This document shows, piece by piece, positions 15,795 through 25,871 of a stretch of DNA of 32,248 nt; position 1 is the stretch's first letter; each line of letters opens with the position of its first letter. The notes under the pieces were generated by a model. The model ran no database searches and was not told the DNA's origin. It worked only from the letters and a program-made list of their open reading frames with translations. Origin of the DNA: a candidate division Zixibacteria bacterium RBG_16_53_22 (GTDB lineage: Bacteria; Zixibacteria; MSB-5A5; UBA10806). The translations under genes were made by a program, and so were the position numbers. The stretch lies in NCBI GenBank assembly GCA_001775395.1, contig MEWP01000033.1, positions 19,674-51,921 on the forward strand, given 5' to 3'.

Positions 15795-18700
15795 ATGATC
15801 GATAAAATCGGCAGGCTGAATGACATCCATAGTTTTCGCCGCCTGAAAGACCTCCTCGACTCCGGCCATAGCCCGGTGAGTGTCGACGGGCCGGTTTGCT
15901 CATCGCGGGCGTTGCTGGCCGCCTGGCTATTCTTGCAGACCGGCAGGACGGTGCTTTTCGTAACGCCGGACCAGGAATCGGCCGAGAAAGCCAATGATGA
16001 TCTGGAGGCTTTTCTGGGAGCCGAGAAGGTCGCCTATTTCCCATCGTGGGAGGTGCACCCTTACGAGATACGCGCCCCGCACGCCGAAAATGTCGGCGAT
16101 AGGCTGAAAGCCCTGCATGATCTTCACGCGGGAAAGAGGATCGCAATCGCGACAACGGCTGGCGCGCTCATGGAACCGACTATCGCGCCGGGCGGGCTCT
16201 CGCGCCTGGCAATCGAGCTTGCCGACGGACAGATTGCCGACCCGGAAGACCTGAAGGCGCGCCTGGTGCAAATGGGATTTGACCGCCAGCCGGTGGTTGA
16301 ACAACTCGGCGATTTCGCGGCCAGGGGCGGCATTATCGACGTTTTCCCGGCCACCAGTCCCGAGCCGCTCAGGATCGAGTTTTTCGAGGATAAGATCGAA
16401 TCGATACGGACGTTCTCGGTGCTGTCGCAAAGGTCGCTGGCCCGGCAGAAACGGGCCGTGATTCTGCCCCTTCGCGAATTCGTAGTCGACATGGAAACGG
16501 TGGAGATAGTCAGCGGCGAACTCGGGCAGCTGCAGGCGATCGCGTTGCATGATGCCCTGGGGCCGGAACGTCTATTCGACGCCCTGGAGTTTTTCAGACA
16601 CCTGTTCGAGGAGCACCGTCATTCCATTTTCCAGCATCTGCCCGATGACGCCATAATCATCCGCGATGACCCCACGCTGATTAAAGAAGAGATCGACGGC
16701 ATATTCGAGCAGGCCACTCAGCGTTTCGAGGAGCGCGGGGACTACCCGTTCGGCAGGCCGCAGGAAATATATTTCAATTTCAAGGAGATTCAATCGCGCA
16801 TAGAGAAATTTGCCGCGGTCAATATCCAGGGACTTATAAAGGATGAGCGGATAGACGTTCGCATTGCCTCCCTGCCGCAGGAGCCGTCAGGGCCCCATAT
16901 CAAGTCTTTCGCCGAAAAGCTCCAGGGTTACCGGAGACAGGGGCAGTCGGTGATGATCTTCTGCGATGGCGAAGGCCAGAGGCGCAGAATGAGCGAGCTT
17001 CTCTCGGAATATGACGTAGCGGTTCCGATGGAGCCGCGGCGCATTTCGGCCGGTTTCGGCCTGCCGGAGGCCGGGCTATGGTTCCTCTCCGATAGCGAGA
17101 TTTTCCATCGCACCGTGACACGAAAGAAGGCTCGCCGATTCAAGGAGGGAATCGCTCTTTCGAGTTACCAGTCGCTTCAACCCGGTGATTTCGTGGTGCA
17201 TATAGATTATGGAATCGGGCGCTACCACGGCCTGGAAACGATAGTCGTGGACGGCCGCAAGCGCGATTGCCTGCTCATTTTCTATGCCGGCGACGACAAG
17301 GTCTACGTGCCGATCGAGGAGTTCGCCCGGGTTCAGAAATTCGCCGGCAAGGAGGGCGCCCCGACTCTCTCTCATTTGGGCACCGGCGCCTGGGAACGCA
17401 CCAAGGCCCGCGCCAGGAAAGCCATCATGGATATGGCCGAGGAGCTCATTTCGCTTTATGCCAGGAGGCAGGCCTTGCCGGGATTCGCTTTCCCGCCCGA
17501 TTCGGCCTGGCAGAGGGAGCTTGAGGCTTCGTTCCCATACGAGGAGACCCCCGACCAGGAAAGAACTATCGACGAGATCAAGGCCGATATGATGCGCTCG
17601 ATGCCGATGGATCGCCTGGTCTGCGGCGATGTGGGTTACGGCAAGACCGAGGTGGCCATCAGGGCGGCATTCAAAGCTGTCGAGGCCGGAAAGCAGGTGG
17701 CGGTGCTGGTGCCCACTACGATTCTTGCCCAACAGCATCTGAACACTTTCCGGGAGCGGATGGCGCAGTTTCCAGTCAAAATTGAAATGCTGTCGCGATT
17801 CAGGTCGCCAAAAGCAATCAAAACCGAAAAAGAGGGGATAAAAAAAGGCACGGTCGATATCGTTATCGGGACGCATATGCTGTTGCAGAAGAATATCGAA
17901 TTCAAGGACCTGGGGCTTCTGGTGATTGACGAAGAACATCGGTTCGGGGTGGCGCACAAGGAGAAAATAAGACAACTGAAAACACAGGTCGATACCCTGA
18001 CACTGACGGCCACGCCTATCCCACGGACTCTGCAGCTTTCACTGTTGGGCGCCCGCGACATGTCGGTCATCAACACGCCGCCCAGGGATCGATTGCCGAT
18101 CGCCACCGAGGTGGCTCTATTCAACGACCGGGTGATTTTCGAGGCTATCGAGCGGGAGCTGGCGCGCGGCGGCCAGGTCTTCTTCGTTCATAATCGGGTG
18201 GAATCGATTGACGCCATCTACCTCTATTTGAAGAAACTGGTGCCGACGGTGGATATCGTGATTGGGCATGGCCAGATGCCGGAACGGACGTTGGAGCGGG
18301 TCATGTTCGATTTCCTCAACAGAAAATACCAGATGCTATTGGCCACGACAATCATCGAATCGGGCCTGGACATACCCTCAGTCAATACGATTATTGTCAA
18401 TCGCGCCGACAAGCTGGGATTGGCGCAGCTCTATCAACTGCGGGGGCGCGTGGGGCGCTCGAGCCGTCGAGCCTACGCCTTCTTGCTTGTGCCGCCGCTT
18501 AAGATGCTGACTGAAAAGGCCAGGAAGCGTCTGCGGGCGATCGAGGAGTTCACGGAGTTGGGTTCGGGGTATCACCTGGCCCTGCGCGATCTCGAGATTC
18601 GGGGAGCGGGCAACATCCTGGGGGCGCAACAGCACGGTTTCATCGAGGAAATCGGTTTTGACCTCTATTGCAGACTCCTGGAGGAAGCGGTGGCGGAAAT

Positions 18701-19160
18701 AAAGCACAAAGGCCCGGCGCCGGAAAAGATTGAGATGAAGATCATGACCGACCTCGACCTATTTCTGCCTGAAACCTACGTGGAAGACCCCAACCTGCGT
18801 GTCGAAATTTACCGCTCCATCTCCGAGATGCGCGATATGGAGCAATTGGAGGCGTTCGCGGACGAGCTCAAGGACCGTTTCGGCGCTTTCCCCGAGGCCG
18901 TGGAGAACCTGCTCAACCTGGCCAAGGCGCGGCTGGTAGCCGGCAGGCTGGGCGTGGAAAAGCTGACTTTCCGGAACGGCGATATATCGCTTGATTTCCT
19001 CAAGGGCAGAACGTTCGGCAAGGCCGAGATAGAGGGCTGGCATCGAAGGATTCAGGCTAAGATGGAATTTAAGTCGTATGACGGCCTGAAAGTGCAAATA
19101 AGGCTGAAAGATCGGAGCAGCCAGGCCCTCAAAAAGACCTTGCAGGCGCTCGGAGCGTAG
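15795..19160 (+). CDS. mfd: Transcription-repair coupling factor Mfd
   Basis: Mfd pushes stalled RNA polymerase off damaged DNA and recruits UvrA. The protein of about 1121 residues has all the usual modules: an N-terminal UvrB-like region (YFPSWEVHPYEIRAPHAENVGDRL), the RNA polymerase-interacting CarD-like domain (GDFVVHIDYGIGRYHG, near 464), the translocase with Walker A GDVGYGKT (about 610), DEEH box VIDEEHRFG (about 711), TATPIPRTLQ, and motif VI QLRGRVGRSSR, then the C-terminal TRCF domain. I chose ATG 15795 (AAGG upstream) because the longer GTG start would cross a terminator. It is the first gene of a long co-directional operon. Confidence 0.96.
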   Translation: MIDKIGRLNDIHSFRRLKDLLDSGHSPVSVDGPVCSSRALLAAWLFLQTGRTVLFVTPDQESAEKANDDLEAFLGAEKVAYFPSWEVHPYEIRAPHAENVGDRLKALHDLHAGKRIAIATTAGALMEPTIAPGGLSRLAIELADGQIADPEDLKARLVQMGFDRQPVVEQLGDFAARGGIIDVFPATSPEPLRIEFFEDKIESIRTFSVLSQRSLARQKRAVILPLREFVVDMETVEIVSGELGQLQAIALHDALGPERLFDALEFFRHLFEEHRHSIFQHLPDDAIIIRDDPTLIKEEIDGIFEQATQRFEERGDYPFGRPQEIYFNFKEIQSRIEKFAAVNIQGLIKDERIDVRIASLPQEPSGPHIKSFAEKLQGYRRQGQSVMIFCDGEGQRRRMSELLSEYDVAVPMEPRRISAGFGLPEAGLWFLSDSEIFHRTVTRKKARRFKEGIALSSYQSLQPGDFVVHIDYGIGRYHGLETIVVDGRKRDCLLIFYAGDDKVYVPIEEFARVQKFAGKEGAPTLSHLGTGAWERTKARARKAIMDMAEELISLYARRQALPGFAFPPDSAWQRELEASFPYEETPDQERTIDEIKADMMRSMPMDRLVCGDVGYGKTEVAIRAAFKAVEAGKQVAVLVPTTILAQQHLNTFRERMAQFPVKIEMLSRFRSPKAIKTEKEGIKKGTVDIVIGTHMLLQKNIEFKDLGLLVIDEEHRFGVAHKEKIRQLKTQVDTLTLTATPIPRTLQLSLLGARDMSVINTPPRDRLPIATEVALFNDRVIFEAIERELARGGQVFFVHNRVESIDAIYLYLKKLVPTVDIVIGHGQMPERTLERVMFDFLNRKYQMLLATTIIESGLDIPSVNTIIVNRADKLGLAQLYQLRGRVGRSSRRAYAFLLVPPLKMLTEKARKRLRAIEEFTELGSGYHLALRDLEIRGAGNILGAQQHGFIEEIGFDLYCRLLEEAVAEIKHKGPAPEKIEMKIMTDLDLFLPETYVEDPNLRVEIYRSISEMRDMEQLEAFADELKDRFGAFPEAVENLLNLAKARLVAGRLGVEKLTFRNGDISLDFLKGRTFGKAEIEGWHRRIQAKMEFKSYDGLKVQIRLKDRSSQALKKTLQALGA

Positions 19161-19227
19161 ATTAAATTCGAATTTTATGACAGACATCGATAAGCGAACA
19201 GCGTATTTGTTATCGAGGAATCGTCTC

Positions 19228-20940
19228 ATGAAATGTCTTAGGGCGGCGCTTGTATTTGTTTTTGCCATATTGCTTCATGGGTGTTCGAGGACAACCGATA
19301 ACAACCTGGGTGATCAAAGAATCATTCTTCAAGTCGGAACCAGCGAGCTGTCGCTGGGTGACCTGAATAGACAGACACAGGGAGCCGCATTTACGGATGC
19401 CAGGCAGGAATTCGAAACCAAGAAAACCTATGTCGAGCAATATCTGGAGCGGTATCTTCTGATCGAAGGCGCCAAAGAGGCGGGATTGACGGCTGAGCTC
19501 GATTCAACCGCGATAAGACGGAGCCTGATCAAGACCTTCAAAGCTGAAATGCTCGACAAGGTCCCCAAGGCTACCGATTGGGATGCGCTCGAATTCTACG
19601 GGCGGTACGGCGGCGAGATCCAGGCGGGCCACCTTCTGATAAAAAGCCAGAGGCTGGCGGACAGTCTGTATGAGTCTCTTTCCAAAGGCGCAGATTTCGT
19701 GGAATTGGTGAGGCGATTCTCCGAGGACGAAATGACAACTGAAACCGGCGGGACCCTGGGATATTTCCGGTATGGCCGATTTGTCGACAAGTTTGAGGAT
19801 GCCGCGTTCACCCTGAGAATCGGGGAGTATTCGAAGCCGGTCTTAACGAGGTTCGGATGGCATATAATCAAGCTCTACGACAGGAAAAACAATACGCCGG
19901 AAGATTTCGAGAAAAACAAGGGCATGTATCGCGGCCTGTTGCACAGGAAAAATGAAATTGCCGCCAATGAGCAATTCTATGAGCAATTAAAAAACAAGTA
20001 TCATTACAGAATCATACAGCCGACGCTCGATCTGCTTGCGCATAAGGCCGATTCGGCCATGGCCCTGGGAATGAAGCCGGAAGGCCTCCCGAGTTCGGCA
20101 TACTTGGATATCTCGCTTTTCACCGATGTCGAGAAAAATTCCGACGTTGTGGAATATGACGGCGGAGACCTGAAAATTATCGATATCCTGGGACATTTGC
20201 GCAGGTTTGCACCCGAGCGGGCGCCCGATCTTAGAGAGTTCACTATAATGGAGGATTTCCTGGAGGAAGTCTCGATGCCCATTCTCACGGAAAAGATGGC
20301 GTTGGAGGACGGTTTCGACAAAAACCCCCGTTTTCTGAGCGAACTCGAATACCTTCGGGGAACCTCGCTGCTGCAAAAGATGCAAAATGCGATTTACAGC
20401 TCTATAGACCAGATCACCGAGGAAGATATAGCTAAATATTATGATGAGCATAAGGACGAGTTCTATTTCCCCGATGTCATACGCGCCTCGGGTATAGCGG
20501 TTAAAACAGGGCAGGAGGCAGACGCGCTTTTACAACGTATAAGAAATGGCGCCGTATTTAGAGAATTGGCGATGAAATACTCTGTCGACAAGATGACCGG
20601 AGTGAACGGGGGCGATCTCAACTATTTCAGTGTCAAGTTGTATACCCCCGTTTACCAGGCCGCCGAAAGCCTGCGAATAGGCTCGGTGGGGGGGCCGGTC
20701 GAATTCGACGGCAATTGGTGGATATTCAAGCTGACCGAGCGGATGGCCAGGAAACACAAAGAGCTTGACCTTGTCAGGGCCGAGATAAGAAGCCGACTTT
20801 ATGGGGACCGGAGGAATAAAGCCTACGATGAATTTATTTCCAGGATGAAGGAAAAAATCCCCAACAAGATGGACCTGGAGCTTGTCAAAGATAATTTGAG
20901 AATGGGCAAATATCAAGAAGAGGGAGAATCGAAAGGATAA
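19228..20940 (+). CDS. Lipoprotein with two parvulin-type peptidyl-prolyl isomerase domains
   Basis: The protein of 570 residues begins with a lipoprotein signal (LVFVFAILLHGC), so it is probably periplasmic, membrane anchored. It has an N-terminal SurA_N-like helical region and a first parvulin domain near residues 130-220 (QAGHLLIKSQ to GWHIIKLYDRK). A long helical middle follows, and a second parvulin-like domain near 410-510 (SGIAVKTGQ to GNWWIFKLTER) whose sequence is more diverged. The start at ATG 19228 has GAGGAA 8 bases upstream; an earlier ATG at 19177 would bury the signal peptide. It is 67 bases after mfd and 4 before the next isomerase gene. A role in outer-membrane protein folding is inferred from family and setting. 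Confidence 0.85.
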   Translation: MKCLRAALVFVFAILLHGCSRTTDNNLGDQRIILQVGTSELSLGDLNRQTQGAAFTDARQEFETKKTYVEQYLERYLLIEGAKEAGLTAELDSTAIRRSLIKTFKAEMLDKVPKATDWDALEFYGRYGGEIQAGHLLIKSQRLADSLYESLSKGADFVELVRRFSEDEMTTETGGTLGYFRYGRFVDKFEDAAFTLRIGEYSKPVLTRFGWHIIKLYDRKNNTPEDFEKNKGMYRGLLHRKNEIAANEQFYEQLKNKYHYRIIQPTLDLLAHKADSAMALGMKPEGLPSSAYLDISLFTDVEKNSDVVEYDGGDLKIIDILGHLRRFAPERAPDLREFTIMEDFLEEVSMPILTEKMALEDGFDKNPRFLSELEYLRGTSLLQKMQNAIYSSIDQITEEDIAKYYDEHKDEFYFPDVIRASGIAVKTGQEADALLQRIRNGAVFRELAMKYSVDKMTGVNGGDLNYFSVKLYTPVYQAAESLRIGSVGGPVEFDGNWWIFKLTERMARKHKELDLVRAEIRSRLYGDRRNKAYDEFISRMKEKIPNKMDLELVKDNLRMGKYQEEGESKG

Positions 20941-20944
20941 TTCG

Positions 20945-21823
20945 ATGTTGAAAGGAATCTGCATGCTGGCATTGGGTGCGCTCGTATTCTACTCATGCGA
21001 CGGTAAATCGGAAAGCGCCGGCGGCGAAAAGGGCAATGACAAGGGAACGATTCTGGCCAAGGTCAACGACCAGGTGTTAACATATGAGGAGCTGCAATAT
21101 CAATTCCCCGAGGAAGTCAGGAGCCAACTGCGGGGCGCCGATCTCCAGGAGGCGGTCGAGACCTGGATAAATACCATGGTCGTGGCCGAGAAGGGGCGCC
21201 AAATGGGGCTGGAAAAGGACCCGGCGGTTCGGGCCGCAATCGAATTCAGAGAGGCCGATGCCATTGCTCGCAGGGTTTTGGAGCTGGAAATTAAATCCAA
21301 GGCGCAGGTATCGCAATTCGAGATCGATTCCGTGTATCAGGCCGAGAGAGAGTCGTACAGGCTTGACCAGGATCGTTTCAGGGCCAGCCACATCCTGGTC
21401 GGATCGATAGATGAGGCCGAGGCCATATACAGTCGCATTAAGAAAGGCGACGATTTTGCCCAATTGGCGGCCGATTACTCGGCCGACAGGCAAAGCGCGG
21501 CCGGGGGCGGCGATATCGGCTTCTTCACCGAGGATCAGATCGACCCGGAATTCGCCAGGGCGCTCAAAGATATGAAGGTTGGAGATATATCGCAGCCCGT
21601 CAAGACCAACTATGGATTCCACATCATCAAGCTGACCGATCGCCAGCAGGCCGGCAGCGATATCGATTCAACCGAAGTCAAGGGAAGGATATCGGAGATA
21701 CTGACCTCGACACGGCAGGGGCAGGCCTATGGGATTTATCTGGATTCGCTCAAGAAAACGGCTAACATAGAAAGGTATCCGGTTCCGGAACTCGAATTCC
21801 AGCCGCGGCCGGATTCAATGTGA
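20945..21823 (+). CDS. Parvulin-type peptidyl-prolyl isomerase lipoprotein (PpiC/PrsA-like)
   Basis: The lipoprotein of 292 residues has the lipobox FYSC at about residue 18, an N-terminal chaperone helix region (VLTYEELQYQFPEEVRSQL) and one parvulin domain around 150-245, from ASHILVGSIDEAEAIYSRIKKG to YGFHIIKLTDRQ. The GGGDIGFF motif is intact. It starts 4 bases after the preceding isomerase gene and ends overlapping the next frame, as part of one operon. PrsA/PpiC-like proteins assist folding of exported proteins. Confidence 0.9.
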   Translation: MLKGICMLALGALVFYSCDGKSESAGGEKGNDKGTILAKVNDQVLTYEELQYQFPEEVRSQLRGADLQEAVETWINTMVVAEKGRQMGLEKDPAVRAAIEFREADAIARRVLELEIKSKAQVSQFEIDSVYQAERESYRLDQDRFRASHILVGSIDEAEAIYSRIKKGDDFAQLAADYSADRQSAAGGGDIGFFTEDQIDPEFARALKDMKVGDISQPVKTNYGFHIIKLTDRQQAGSDIDSTEVKGRISEILTSTRQGQAYGIYLDSLKKTANIERYPVPELEFQPRPDSM

Positions 21824-21825
21824 TT

Positions 21826-23100
21826 ATGAAACGGATTTTCTCGATTATTCTCGTCGCCATGGCCGCCGTGCCCGCCTGGGCGGAATCTTTGGATCGGATC
21901 GTGGCCGTGGTCGACAAGGAAATTATCCTGGAATCGGAGTTGGAGTCGCAACTTCAAATGCTGGCCATGCAAAACCGGCTCGATTTATCGAAGCAGGCCT
22001 TCAAAGACAGCCTGGCCAACCTGCTTCTCGATAGGATGATCGAGGACAAGGTGATATTGGTCGAGGCCGAACGCGACACGTCGATAAGCGTTACCAACAA
22101 AGAGGTCGAGACTGCCCTGAACAGCCAGATTGATCGTATCAAATCGCAGTTCGCATCGGAGGACGTCTTTCTGACGCAGCTTCAGGCCGAGGGTTTGACG
22201 CTCAAGGAGCTTCGAAACCAATATCGTGACGAGATTCGCAACCAGTTGCTGAAAGAGAAACTCATTCAAAAAAGGCTGGAGAAGGTTCGGGTGTCTTCGG
22301 GCGAGGTCAAGGAGTTTTACGAGGCCAACAAGGATTCGCTTCCAGAGAAGCCGGCCGGGGTCAGGCTGGCGCATATACTCTTGAACACCCAGCCCGGCCC
22401 CCAAACGGAGGACTCCCTCTTCCAATATGCCAGCCTTATTCGCAGAAAAGCCATGGAGGGTGAGGATTTCGCAATCCTGGCCAAGACCTACTCCGAGGAT
22501 CCGACCAGCGAAAATGGCGGCGACCTGGGATGGTTTTCCAAGGGGCAAATGGTCGCGGAATTCGAAGAGGCCGCGTTCATACTGCAACCCGGGCAGATAT
22601 CCGACGTTGTCAGGACACAATTCGGATTTCACGTCATCAAGTGCACGGGGCGGCGCGAGGACAAGGTCCGGGCCAGCCATATCTTGATTCGAGTGGCGCC
22701 ATCGCAGGAAGACATGGATGCCAAGCTCGCGTTGGCCGACAGCATTTACGGGCTTATTCAGAACGGGGCCGGTTTCGGGGAATTGGCGACACAATTTTCC
22801 GATGATGAGAATTCGAACCGCCAGAGTGGCGAGCTTGGCTGGTATGGGGCCGATGATTTGCTTCCGGCGTTCCGCGAGGCCCTGGCTCAAATCGATATCG
22901 GGCAAGTCTCCCGTCCCGTGGTAAGCGATTTCGGAATCCACCTGGTGAAACTCGAGGAGAGACGCGATTCCAGCCCGATCGACCCGAAGGAAGATTACGA
23001 CACGCTCGAGGAGATGGCCCGACGTGACAAGACTCAAAAGCAGATCCAGGAATGGATCTCGCGCATCTCCGAGGGGCTTTATATCGACAAGAGGCTGTGA
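21826..23100 (+). CDS. surA: SurA-like periplasmic chaperone / peptidyl-prolyl isomerase
   Basis: The product of 424 residues has a signal peptide (RIFSIILVAMAAVPAWA), the SurA N-terminal domain beginning LDRIVAVVDKEIILESELE and two parvulin domains, near 180-275 and 280-380. Their ends read FGFHVIKCTGRRE and FGIHLVKLEERRD. That is the SurA layout. The start is probably ATG 21826, 2 bases after the stop of the previous gene; a GTG at 21820 overlaps the stop. SurA escorts outer-membrane proteins to the BAM complex. Third parvulin gene in a row. Confidence 0.9.
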   Translation: MKRIFSIILVAMAAVPAWAESLDRIVAVVDKEIILESELESQLQMLAMQNRLDLSKQAFKDSLANLLLDRMIEDKVILVEAERDTSISVTNKEVETALNSQIDRIKSQFASEDVFLTQLQAEGLTLKELRNQYRDEIRNQLLKEKLIQKRLEKVRVSSGEVKEFYEANKDSLPEKPAGVRLAHILLNTQPGPQTEDSLFQYASLIRRKAMEGEDFAILAKTYSEDPTSENGGDLGWFSKGQMVAEFEEAAFILQPGQISDVVRTQFGFHVIKCTGRREDKVRASHILIRVAPSQEDMDAKLALADSIYGLIQNGAGFGELATQFSDDENSNRQSGELGWYGADDLLPAFREALAQIDIGQVSRPVVSDFGIHLVKLEERRDSSPIDPKEDYDTLEEMARRDKTQKQIQEWISRISEGLYIDKRL

Positions 23101-23360
23101 TGAGAATAGACAGATACCTGTCTGTCGCCCGAATATTCAAGAGCAGATCGCTGGCCGCCGAGGCGGCTTCATCATCGATGGTTTATATAGACAACATGCC
23201 GGCCAAACCGTCAAAAGAAGTCAGGGCCGGCATGATAGTCGAAATAGATACCCCCAGGTTTTATAAGAAGATCAGGATTCTCCTCTCGCCGCGCGGGAAT
23301 GTCGGCAAGAAGGAGGCCGCGGCGTTATTTGAATTGATGGAGGAGAGAACAAAGAATTGA
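23100..23360 (+). CDS. Small S4-domain RNA-binding protein (Hsp15/YlmH-type)
   Basis: The protein of 86 residues is nearly all an S4 domain: MRIDRYLSVARIFKSRSLA, then GMIVEIDTP, like the ribosome-associated Hsp15 family. Its ATG (23100) overlaps the surA stop as TGATG, so it is translationally coupled. It probably binds rRNA or stalled ribosomal subunits; the exact target is not evident. The next gene, hflX, also acts on ribosomes, and the two overlap by four bases. Confidence 0.85.
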   Translation: MRIDRYLSVARIFKSRSLAAEAASSSMVYIDNMPAKPSKEVRAGMIVEIDTPRFYKKIRILLSPRGNVGKKEAAALFELMEERTKN

Positions 23361-24655
23361 GATCTTTCTTCGAAACGTCGAAAAAGAAAGTCAAACAGAG
23401 GGCGATAATCGTCGGGGTTTCCAAGAAAGGAGACAGGGGCGAGACGGATGAGGCCATTCTCGATGAACTGGCCAGCCTCTGCGGGACGGCAGGCGCACTC
23501 GTCGTCGGCAGGATGACCCAATTGCTGGACCGGTTCAACTCAGCCACGATGATCGGGAGCGGAAAGGTCGACGAACTTGCAGCCCATATAGGGGAAAGCA
23601 AGGCCAACCTGGTGGTATTCGATACGATCCTCTCCCCGTCGCAGCAAGCTAATCTCGAGAAACGGCTTGGCACACAGGTGATTGATCGGCCGGCATTGAT
23701 ATTGGACATATTTGCAATCCATGCCAAGACGCGGGAGGCCAGAACCCAGGTGGAGCTGGCCCAGATGCAATATATTCTGCCGCGCCTGGCCGGCGGCTGG
23801 ACACACCTCGAACGTCAGGAAGGCGCCATTGGCACCAGGGGACCGGGCGAAACCCAGCTCGAAACGGACCGACGGCTGGTCAGGAAGCGGATTAAGGATC
23901 TTAAGAAAAAGCTCGAGAATATCGAGGGTGAACGGCATGTCCAGAGGAAAGGGCGCGGTGAGTTTTTCAATCTCTGCCTGGTGGGGTACACTAACGCCGG
24001 GAAATCGACTCTTTTCAACAGGTTGACCGGCGAAGACGTGGTCGCCGAGGATTATCTGTTCGCGACACTCGATTCGACCACCCGCAAAGTTCGCCTGCCC
24101 AGACGGAATACCGTACTGATTTCCGACACGGTCGGTTTCATACGAAATTTGCCGGTGCCCCTGGTAGCATCGTTCAAATCGACATTGCTGGAGGCCTCCG
24201 AGGCCGACTTGCTGATTCACGTGATCGACATATCGGACCGCGATTACGAGGAGAGGATCGGGACCGTGACCCAGGTGCTCGATGATATCGGCTGCCGGGG
24301 AATACCTGTGATGCCGGTTTTCAACAAGATTGACAAGCAAAACGACCCTGACCTGTACATGGGCCTCTTGAAGCAATACCCCGGAGCGCGCTTTGTCTCG
24401 GCGTCGTCCGGCGAGGGCCTGGGCAAGTTGAAAGAGGATATTGAAAATTATATGGAGCAATCGAGGGTAACGATCCTCGCCACGATGAATCCGCACGATT
24501 CTCGGGGATATGGCCTGTTGCAGTCGATCGCCCATGTATCCGAGACAATCTCGATTGACGGCGTCATTCAATTCAAGGCTCGCCTGCCGAAATCGAGGCT
24601 CGGAAAACTGAAAAGCCAGGGGATCGAATTCGAGGTATTGGAAAATCATCTATGA
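23357..24655 (+). CDS. hflX: Ribosome-splitting GTPase HflX
   Basis: HflX splits stalled or stressed ribosomes. The protein of 432 residues has the HflX N-terminal domain with the signature RGPGETQLETDRR, a coiled linker (KKLENIEGERHVQRKGR), and the G domain: G1 GYTNAGKST, G3 DTVGF, G4 NKID and a typical C-terminal domain. The start is TTG at 23357, overlapping the previous stop (TTGA); no upstream alternative exists without entering the S4 gene. It belongs to the mfd-surA-S4 operon. Confidence 0.93.
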   Translation: MRSFFETSKKKVKQRAIIVGVSKKGDRGETDEAILDELASLCGTAGALVVGRMTQLLDRFNSATMIGSGKVDELAAHIGESKANLVVFDTILSPSQQANLEKRLGTQVIDRPALILDIFAIHAKTREARTQVELAQMQYILPRLAGGWTHLERQEGAIGTRGPGETQLETDRRLVRKRIKDLKKKLENIEGERHVQRKGRGEFFNLCLVGYTNAGKSTLFNRLTGEDVVAEDYLFATLDSTTRKVRLPRRNTVLISDTVGFIRNLPVPLVASFKSTLLEASEADLLIHVIDISDRDYEERIGTVTQVLDDIGCRGIPVMPVFNKIDKQNDPDLYMGLLKQYPGARFVSASSGEGLGKLKEDIENYMEQSRVTILATMNPHDSRGYGLLQSIAHVSETISIDGVIQFKARLPKSRLGKLKSQGIEFEVLENHL

Positions 24656-25371
24656 CACTAAGCAACAAGAGAGTCCTGGTCACGGGGGCGTCGCGGGGCA
24701 TCGGGCTGGCAATCGCCGAGAAACTGGCCCGCGAGGGTATGAGGGTCTTCCTGGCCGCGCGCACCGAAAAGGACCTGCAAAAAGCGGCGGATGCCCTCAG
24801 GGCCATTGGGGCCTCGGTCGACTACGCTGTGGTTGACCTGGGCGATAACGAGAATATCGAAAAAATGTTCATCTCGGCCATGAATTTTCTGGGGGGTATC
24901 GATCTGCTGGTCAACAACGCCGGGGCAAATGTCAGGGGCTCGGCGGTCGATTTGAAGATCTCGGATTGGGATCGAATAATGTCGGTCAACCTGCGGGCTG
25001 CGTTCATACTTTCCAAACTCGCCGCCGGAGAGATGATTAGGCAGGGCTCAGGGCATATCATAAATATCGGCTCCGGGGCCTCTCAAACCCCAATAGCCGA
25101 ACATACAGCCTACTGCGCCAGTAAATACGGCCTTCTGGGCTTCTCGGAATCGCTGGCGCTTGAGCTCAGAAATCACGGCATCAAGGTTTCGATCATATTA
25201 CCGGGTTCGACCGCCTCGCATTTCGGGGGTACGACGCCGGAGGCCAAGCTGTCCGCAATGCCGGGCATGCTGAAAGCCGAGGATGTTGCCGACAGCGTGC
25301 TATACCTGCTAAACCAGGCGCCGCACGCCTGGACCTCGATGGTGAACTTGAGGCCGCTCAATCCGAATTAG
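24652..25371 (+). CDS. Short-chain dehydrogenase/reductase (FabG-like)
   Basis: The protein of 239 residues has the classical SDR features: dinucleotide loop TGASRGIG (12-19), NNAG motif, catalytic Ser in INIGSGAS and YxxxK as YCASKYG. The Tyr/Lys pair and the C-terminal end make it an active enzyme, close to 3-oxoacyl-ACP reductases, though substrate cannot be read from sequence. The ATG overlaps the hflX stop by four bases (ATGA). It is the last gene of the operon; a tRNA gene on the opposite strand follows. Confidence 0.9.
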   Translation: MTLSNKRVLVTGASRGIGLAIAEKLAREGMRVFLAARTEKDLQKAADALRAIGASVDYAVVDLGDNENIEKMFISAMNFLGGIDLLVNNAGANVRGSAVDLKISDWDRIMSVNLRAAFILSKLAAGEMIRQGSGHIINIGSGASQTPIAEHTAYCASKYGLLGFSESLALELRNHGIKVSIILPGSTASHFGGTTPEAKLSAMPGMLKAEDVADSVLYLLNQAPHAWTSMVNLRPLNPN

Positions 25372-25434
25372 GCTTTTAAGGCCATGGGAGAGTGAGACTT
25401 GCGGCAAGAATTCGAGGATATCGGGCAAAAAAAA

Positions 25435-25508
<74 letters not shown>

Positions 25509-25871
25509 ATCTTAATATTCTGGATATCGAAACGATGTTTGGTTTCTAAAGAGCCGGCGGGCATATCCGTTGTGCCCAATCAATTAGTCAATTAAGCGTT
25601 ATCGTACCCCGGAAGCAAGCTAAAAATGGCCGGCTTGAATATATCAAAAGCCCTGCAATCATGCATACCATCATAATTCTCGACTTCTGATCCGGCAAAT
25701 GGGGCCTGCCGACTACCCATCCTTGCCACCCCGGCTTTCCTTAGTAGTTATGATTATCGCTTTCGATAAAATAATATGAAAAAAGCCGTTTTTTTCGCTT
25801 GAAAAAAAGGAGGCTGTAAACTATTTTCCTGCGGGAGAAGAACCTTAAACATTTGATTTAGAGGGAGCAAA
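25509..25871. other. Intergenic stretch upstream of the Rrf2 gene
   Basis: No protein-coding potential is convincing. The last 100 bases are AT-rich, with an A6-GCCG-T6 hairpin-like stretch near 25778-25795 and poly-A blocks that may belong to the Rrf2 promoter. I see no known riboswitch fold and no clear operator. Confidence 0.5.

Noticed and set aside
17076-17975. Minus-strand frame of 299 codons
   Set aside because: Antisense shadow of the conserved mfd translocase region.
21985-23037. Minus-strand frame of 350 codons
   Set aside because: Antisense shadow of surA with no recognisable motifs.
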